Notes under the pieces: model-generated
The model's database searches: none
What the model saw: the letters and a program-made list of their open reading frames with translations, nothing else
What the model was told of the DNA's origin: nothing
Program-made: the position numbers and the translations under genes
In this document: piece after piece, positions 7,672-11,189 of the stretch
Layout of the letters: each line of letters begins with the position of its first letter
Position numbering within the stretch: the stretch's first letter is position 1
NCBI GenBank assembly: GCA_937942205.1
Contig: CALDFO010000073.1
Location: 1 to 11,189 of the forward strand
Source of the DNA: an uncultured Alphaproteobacteria bacterium
GTDB taxonomy: Bacteria; Pseudomonadota; Alphaproteobacteria; Micropepsales; Micropepsaceae
DNA length: 11,189 nt
Reading direction: 5' to 3'

Positions 7672-7929
7672 TCAGCCCTTGCCGAACAGGCCGCCCGCCA
7701 GGCCGCCCAGCTTGCCCGCAAGATCGCCGCCGCCGCCCTGACCGAGCAGTTCCTGAATCTTGTCCACCGGCAGGCCCTGTTCGCGCGCCACCTGCTGGAT
7801 CGCGGTCATCTGGTCGGAGCCGTTGCCGATCTTGCTCTGGATCGCGGCCAGGATGGATTGGACCTGATCCGGCGTCAGGCCGAAACGGGCGCCAAGTTCG
7901 TTGGCCTGGTTCATCAGCTTGTCCAGCAT
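7672..7929 (-). CDS. Uncharacterised small protein, 85 aa
   Basis: I cannot assign a family. The predicted product has an amphipathic helical N-terminal two-thirds (MLDKLMNQANELGARFGLTPDQVQSI... through about residue 63). The repeated pattern of a Gly-Leu-(Thr/Pro)-Pro/Val-Asp-x-(Val/Ile)-Gln element at 17-24 and 52-59 suggests two related helical hairpins. The tail at 64-85 is Gly/Leu-rich (GGGGDLAGKLGGLAGGLFGKG). It has no signal peptide or membrane helix. GGAGA is placed just upstream of the ATG. It starts 54 bases after the egtD stop in the same direction with no obvious terminator between, so it may be the third gene of the egtB-egtD operon. Coding is supported by the ribosome binding site, the fit between the convergent stops, and non-shadow composition. 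Confidence 0.7.
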   Translation of the reverse strand: MLDKLMNQANELGARFGLTPDQVQSILAAIQSKIGNGSDQMTAIQQVAREQGLPVDKIQELLGQGGGGDLAGKLGGLAGGLFGKG

Positions 7930-7983
7930 GGAGGTCTCCGGTTCCGGTTCGGGAACAAGGCTATCGCGTCTGGATGCCGCTGC

Positions 7984-8943
7984 CTAGCTTTCCAGCCAGT
8001 GCAGGCTGAACAGCCGTTCGGGATCGGTCCAGACCGCGCGGGGGCGGAAGCCCGCCTGCGCCGCCAGCCCCCGGAAGGAATCCAGGGTGTATTTGTGGCT
8101 GTCCTCGGTATGCACCGCCTCGCCTTGCGCGAAATCGAAGCGCCGGCCCGCCACGGTCACGCTCTGACGCCTGAGGCTGACCAGATACATCTCGATGCGC
8201 TGTTGGGTGGGGTTGTAGGGCGCGTAATGGGCAAATCCGTCCAGGTCGAAATCCGCGCCCAGTTCGCGGTTGGCGCGCGCCAGCAGATTCTTGTTGAAGG
8301 CGGCGGTGACGCCCGCCGCATCGTTATAGGCGGCATGGAGCCGGGCCGGGTCCTTGACCAGATCCACGCCCACCAGCAGTCCGCCGCCATTCAGCACGCC
8401 GCGCATCCGCCGCAACAGCGTCCTCGCCGCATCGGGCGTGAAGTTGCCGATGGTGCCGCCGGGAAAAAAGCCGATGCGGCGGGGATCGTCCGCCAGCGCC
8501 GGGATGGACAGGGGCAGGGTGAAGTCCCCCACCAGCGGCCGCAGCCTCAGCGCCGGATAGTCCGCCGCCAGCGTGCGCACCACCTCGGCCAGATAGGCGC
8601 CGGAAATATCCAGCGGCGTATAGGCGCTGGGGGCCTCCAGCGCATCCAGCAGGATGCGGACCTTGCGCAGCGATCCGGCGCCGAACTCCAGGATCTCCAC
8701 GCCCGGCCCGATCAGCGCGGCGATCTTCCCGGCATGGCGGCGCAGCAGCGCCGTCTCGGTGCGGGTCTGGTAATATTCCGGCAACGCGCAGATGGCGTCG
8801 AACAGGCGCGAGCCCTCCGCGTCATAGAAATACTTGCAGGGGATTTCCTTGGGGCTGCGCGACAGGCCCGCCGTCAGGCAGTCGGCGAAATTTCCGGTTA
8901 TCAGCGGCGTGACCGGGACGGCGCGGGCGAGGCGTGAATCCAT
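7984..8943 (-). CDS. egtD: L-histidine N-alpha-methyltransferase EgtD, 319 aa
   Basis: This enzyme trimethylates the alpha-amino group of histidine with three S-adenosylmethionine to give hercynine, the first step of ergothioneine synthesis in the cytoplasm. Family features are KYFYDAEGSRLFDAICALPEYY (37-58), ILEFGAGSLRKVRILL (84-99, SAM site), YTPLDIS (108-114, with Asp112 for the ribose), GDF (139-141), FFPGGTIGNF (159-168), Tyr206, and HTEDSHKY (278-285). By position against mycobacterial EgtD, Asn167, Tyr206, Glu280 and Ser282 match the histidine-binding residues. The length is normal. The frame extends to 8982, but the start at 8943 is chosen because GGAGG lies 7 bases upstream and the ATG overlaps the egtB stop by one base (TAATG), a layout for translational coupling. 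The extra 13 residues would lie inside egtB. Confidence 0.95.
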   Translation of the reverse strand: MDSRLARAVPVTPLITGNFADCLTAGLSRSPKEIPCKYFYDAEGSRLFDAICALPEYYQTRTETALLRRHAGKIAALIGPGVEILEFGAGSLRKVRILLDALEAPSAYTPLDISGAYLAEVVRTLAADYPALRLRPLVGDFTLPLSIPALADDPRRIGFFPGGTIGNFTPDAARTLLRRMRGVLNGGGLLVGVDLVKDPARLHAAYNDAAGVTAAFNKNLLARANRELGADFDLDGFAHYAPYNPTQQRIEMYLVSLRRQSVTVAGRRFDFAQGEAVHTEDSHKYTLDSFRGLAAQAGFRPRAVWTDPERLFSLHWLES

Positions 8944-10208
8944 TACGCATCCTCCGCGAGCCGGATGCCGGAAAATTGCCACCTGGCCTGCGCCGGAAAG
9001 AAGTTGCGATAGCTGGGCCGCGCATGGCCGGGTGGGGTGGCGACGCTGCCGCCGCGCAGCACGATCTGTCCCACCATGAACTTGCCGTTGTATTCGGCGG
9101 CCACGCCGTCAAAGGGGCGGAAGCCGGGATAGGGATCGTAGGAGGATCGCGTCCATTCCCACACCGCGCCATGCGGGAAGGATGGGCTGGCGGCTTCCCA
9201 TTCAAACTCCGTCGGCAGGCGCTTGCCCGCCGAGGCGGCATAGGCGGCGGCCTCGAAGAAGCTCACATGCGTCACCGGCGCATCGGGGTCGGGCGGCCGC
9301 ACGCCCGACAGCGTGAAGATGCACTGCTGCTTTCGGGCGCTGCCGTCATCGTCCTCCAGCCAGTAGAGCGGTGCGTCCCAGCCTTCCGCCTGCACCATCG
9401 CCCAGCCGTCGGACAGCCAGAATTGCGGATTGCGATAGCCGCCATCGGCGATGAAGGCGGCATATTCGGCATTGCTGACGGGCCGCGCCGCGATGCGGAA
9501 CGGCCGCAGCAGCACCGGGTGGCGCGGGCCTTCATTGTCGAAGGCAAAACCGCGTCCGTCATGACCGATCTCCACGATCCCGCCAGGGTGACTGCGCCAA
9601 CACGGTTTTTCTCTCTCGGTGTCCGCAGGACCCGCGGGGGGCGATGGGGGCAACGCGGTCTGGCCGGATGGCAAGCCGCATTGCTCCCAGAGGGGGGATT
9701 CGGAATAAGCCGGCAGCAGCGGATTGCAGAAAAAGGCGTGCTTGATGTCGGTCAGCATCAACTCCTGATGCTGTTGCTCATGGTTCAGTCCCAGCAGGAT
9801 CAGATCGGTAAGCGCCGGGTCGGCGCAGGCCCGCGCCATCGCCGCATCGACATGGCGGCGCCAGGCCAGCACTTCGTCCAGCGCGGGGCGGGTAATCAGG
9901 CCGCGCCGCGGACGCGGATGACGGGGGCCCAGCGCCTCGTAATAGGAATTGAACAGATAGGCGAAACGGGCATCGAACGGCCGGTAGCCGGAGCGGCGCG
10001 ACAGGATCACCGTCTCGAAAAACCAGCTTGTATGCGCCAGATGCCATTTGATCGGGCTGGCATCGGGCATGGACTGAACGGCGCAATCCTCGGGCGACAG
10101 GCTTGCCGCCAGGGCAAGGCTGTGGGCGCGGACCGCCGCATAGCGTTCTGTCAGATCCGCTTCCTGCGAAAGCGCGGCGTTCGTCAAGGGGTGCGGCAGC
10201 CGTTCCAT
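8943..10208 (-). CDS. egtB: Ergothioneine biosynthesis sulfoxide synthase EgtB, 421 aa
   Basis: This non-heme iron enzyme uses O2 to join a cysteine-type thiol (gamma-glutamylcysteine or cysteine) to C2 of hercynine. The N-terminal DinB-like domain (about 20-160) carries the iron ligands His59 (in WHLAH) and His143/His147 (HEQQHQE). The C-terminal formylglycine-generating-type domain (about 205-421) has RLPTEFEWEAA (330-340), VWEWTRSSYDPYPGF (349-363), LRGGS (384-388) and RNFFPAQARWQFSGIRLA (401-418). A Tyr-Tyr pair (89-90, FNSYY) suggests a non-mycobacterial active-site type. The segment between EWEAA and VWEWT is very short (SPSFPHGA), and a hydrophilic linker lies near 180-205. A GTG at 10283 would lengthen the protein, but it lies upstream of the promoter-like site at 10244-10268, so the ATG at 10208 is preferred despite a weak ribosome binding site. 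No egtA or egtC is in the window. Confidence 0.93.
   Translation of the reverse strand: MERLPHPLTNAALSQEADLTERYAAVRAHSLALAASLSPEDCAVQSMPDASPIKWHLAHTSWFFETVILSRRSGYRPFDARFAYLFNSYYEALGPRHPRPRRGLITRPALDEVLAWRRHVDAAMARACADPALTDLILLGLNHEQQHQELMLTDIKHAFFCNPLLPAYSESPLWEQCGLPSGQTALPPSPPAGPADTEREKPCWRSHPGGIVEIGHDGRGFAFDNEGPRHPVLLRPFRIAARPVSNAEYAAFIADGGYRNPQFWLSDGWAMVQAEGWDAPLYWLEDDDGSARKQQCIFTLSGVRPPDPDAPVTHVSFFEAAAYAASAGKRLPTEFEWEAASPSFPHGAVWEWTRSSYDPYPGFRPFDGVAAEYNGKFMVGQIVLRGGSVATPPGHARPSYRNFFPAQARWQFSGIRLAEDA
8951..8955 (-). promoter_or_regulatory. egtD ribosome binding site inside egtB
   Basis: GGAGG on the minus strand sits 7 bases before the egtD ATG at 8943 and inside the last codons of egtB. 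It decides the egtD start and supports translational coupling through the TAATG overlap. Confidence 0.8.
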
Positions 10209-10243
10209 GGAATCCGGCGGGTTTGGGGAGATCGGATTATCGT

Positions 10244-10268
10244 AACCAGCCGGAGCCCGGACGGTTCC
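10244..10268 (-). promoter_or_regulatory. EcfG-like (general stress sigma) promoter of egtB-egtD
   Basis: On the minus strand GGAAC (10268-10264), 16 bases, then GGTT (10247-10244). The alphaproteobacterial EcfG consensus is GGAAC-N16/17-CGTT, so 8 of 9 positions match, with G for the less conserved C. A transcript would begin near 10237, about 29 bases before the egtB ATG at 10208. Assignment rests on motif, spacing and position only. Confidence 0.5.
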
Positions 10269-10306
10269 GATCAACACACGCACGCATGGAAATTCCCGGT
10301 CAGGCC

Positions 10307-10331
10307 GGAACCAGGATGCCGGCGCGACGTT
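10307..10331 (+). promoter_or_regulatory. EcfG-like (general stress sigma) promoter of the sensor kinase gene
   Basis: GGAAC (10307-10311), exactly 16 bases, then CGTT (10328-10331): a full match to the EcfG consensus. Transcription would start near 10338, giving a leader of about 110 bases before the ATG at 10447, which contains the 14-bp tandem repeat. Its -35 element lies 38 bases from that of the oppositely directed egtB promoter. Confidence 0.6.
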
Positions 10332-10364
10332 CCCCTACCGGAAGAGCCCGGGTTGGAAGGGGCG

Positions 10365-10392
10365 CCAGATCGTTCATGCCAGATCGCTCATG
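10365..10392 (+). repeat. Tandem 14-bp direct repeat in the sensor kinase leader
   Basis: CCAGATCGTTCATG (10365-10378) is followed directly by CCAGATCGCTCATG (10379-10392), 13 of 14 bases identical with no gap. It lies between the EcfG-like promoter and the kinase start, so it would be in the 5' leader. It may be a regulator binding site, an RNA element or a recent slippage duplication. Confidence 0.75.
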
Positions 10393-10433
10393 AATGCGCA
10401 TGTCAGCCTGTCTGTCTCCATTCCGGCCAGGCC

Positions 10434-10439
10434 GAGGGA
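10434..10439 (+). promoter_or_regulatory. Ribosome binding site fixing the sensor kinase start
   Basis: GAGGGA lies 7 bases before the ATG at 10447. The in-frame ATG at 10390, which would add 19 residues, has no such site and falls in the tandem repeat, so 10447 is preferred. Confidence 0.65.
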
Positions 10440-10446
10440 TGCGCCA

Positions 10447-11189
10447 ATGGATTTTTTGCGCCAGGGCGGCCAGATGGGCGCGGCGATGCGCGCCTTTGAC
10501 TGGTCCGCCACGTCCCTGGGGCGTCCGGAGGGCTGGTCGCAGTCGCTGCGGACCTGTCTGCGTATCCTGCTGGCCTCGCGCCAACCGATGTGGGTGTGGT
10601 GGGGGTCCGATCTCATCAACCTCTACAATGACGCCTATCTGCCCATCATCGGCGGCAAGCATCCCGCCGCCCTGGGCCGCCCCGCGCGGCAGGTCTGGGC
10701 CGAGATCTGGGACCAGATCAAGGATCGCATCGCCGCCGCCATGAACGGCCAGGCCAGCTATTCGGAGGCCGAACTGCTGGTGATGAACCGCAACGGCTAT
10801 GACGAGGAAACCTATTACACCTTCTCCTTCTCGCCGGTGCCGCAGGAGGATGGCAGCATCGGCGGCATCGTCTGCGCCAGTACCGACGACACCGACCGGG
10901 TGGTGGGCGCGCGCCGCCTGGCGCTGCTGCGCGAGATCGCCTCGCGCACCTGGGAAGCCGATACGGTGGAGGATGTCTACCGGCTGGCGGCGCGGGCGCT
11001 GGCCAGCGATCCGCACGACATGCCCTTCGCGCTGCTCTACCGCGTCGCCGGTCCGGACAGGGCCGTGCTGGCGGGCGCCCCCGGACTCCCTGCGGGCCAT
11101 CCCGCCGCGCCGCGACAACTCAAGCTGGACGCCGCCGCCGCCTGGCCGGTGCAGGAGGTGTTCGCCACCGCCGCGCGGCGGATGGTGAC
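10447..11189 (+). CDS. PAS-GAF sensor protein, probable (hybrid) histidine kinase, N-terminal part
   Basis: The first 247 codons are visible, and the gene runs off the right edge before any kinase domain. The N-terminus MGAAMRAFDWSATSLGRPEGWSQSLR (10-35 region) is a signature of a large group of proteobacterial sensor kinases with an N-terminal PAS domain. The PAS domain spans about 38-150 (WVWWGSDLINLYNDAYLPIIGGKHP... YTFSFSPVPQEDGSIGGIVC). A GAF-like domain begins near 158 (RRLALLREIA... LPFALLYRV-like stretch at 192-200). There is no signal peptide or membrane helix in the visible part, so it is a soluble sensor. The kinase call follows from relatives with this architecture, which usually continue with a histidine kinase and sometimes a receiver domain; the ligand is unknown. 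It diverges from egtB and has a full EcfG-like promoter, which suggests a link to the general stress response. Confidence 0.8.
   Translation, partial: MDFLRQGGQMGAAMRAFDWSATSLGRPEGWSQSLRTCLRILLASRQPMWVWWGSDLINLYNDAYLPIIGGKHPAALGRPARQVWAEIWDQIKDRIAAAMNGQASYSEAELLVMNRNGYDEETYYTFSFSPVPQEDGSIGGIVCASTDDTDRVVGARRLALLREIASRTWEADTVEDVYRLAARALASDPHDMPFALLYRVAGPDRAVLAGAPGLPAGHPAAPRQLKLDAAAAWPVQEVFATAARRMV

Noticed and set aside
5145..7721. 858-codon open frame on the minus strand opposite the antiporter
   Set aside because: The translation is a low-complexity His/Gln/Arg/Ala-rich string with no motif, while the plus strand encodes a clear antiporter. It is a GC-rich codon shadow.
7941..7956. Inverted repeat GTTCC...GGAAC between egtD and the 85-aa gene as a terminator
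   Set aside because: The stem is only 5 bp and no T-tract follows on the minus strand.
10209..10283. GTG start at 10283 for egtB
   Set aside because: It has no good ribosome binding site, lies upstream of the predicted transcription start, and adds residues not expected at the EgtB N-terminus.
8934..10499. 521-codon plus-strand open frame opposite egtB
   Set aside because: It is antisense to a clearly recognised EgtB and its composition is typical of a shadow frame.
10300..11118. 272-codon minus-strand open frame opposite the sensor kinase
   Set aside because: The plus strand encodes recognisable PAS and GAF segments. The minus-strand translation shows no motif.

Overview
The window reads as chromosomal DNA from a GC-rich alphaproteobacterium. 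The grounds are an AraD1/GguC-type sugar-acid enzyme, a two-gene egtB-egtD ergothioneine operon, a PAS/GAF sensor kinase of a type common in that class, and two sites matching the alphaproteobacterial general-stress (EcfG) promoter. The genus cannot be fixed from sequence alone. Genes are dense, there is no gene-free stretch over 300 bases, and I see no tRNA, rRNA, CRISPR array, insertion sequence or phage gene.

Left part (1-5076), all on the minus strand. In transcription order: an AraD1/GguC-family member of the fumarylacetoacetate-hydrolase superfamily (4081-5076), a small exported cupin (3604-4029), then a tight three-gene unit of diheme cytochrome c (2421-3455), a Tat-exported protein of unknown function (505-2409) and an exported NHL beta-propeller protein that runs off the left edge (1-491). 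Gaps inside the three-gene unit are 11 and 13 bases. All three products carry export signals, so this looks like a periplasmic redox or degradative system whose substrate is unknown. A possible terminator (3523-3547) separates it from the cupin. The cupin's Shine-Dalgarno sequence lies inside a perfect 7-bp hairpin.

Middle (5199-7661), plus strand: one large CPA2-type cation:proton antiporter with a glycine-rich insert and two C-terminal universal-stress-protein-like modules, the first degenerate.

Right part. On the minus strand, egtB (8943-10208) and egtD (7984-8943) overlap by one base (TAATG) and are followed 54 bases later by an 85-residue uncharacterised protein (7672-7929). EgtD trimethylates histidine to hercynine and EgtB adds the sulfur with O2, so the pair makes the core of ergothioneine, a thiol antioxidant. 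Diverging from egtB is a PAS-GAF sensor protein, probably a histidine kinase, cut by the right edge (10447-11189). The shared intergenic region holds two back-to-back EcfG-like promoters, GGAAC-N16-CGTT toward the kinase and GGAAC-N16-GGTT toward egtB, plus a tandem 14-bp repeat. The simplest reading is that ergothioneine synthesis and the sensor are co-regulated by the general stress response. That is an inference from motif, spacing and position.
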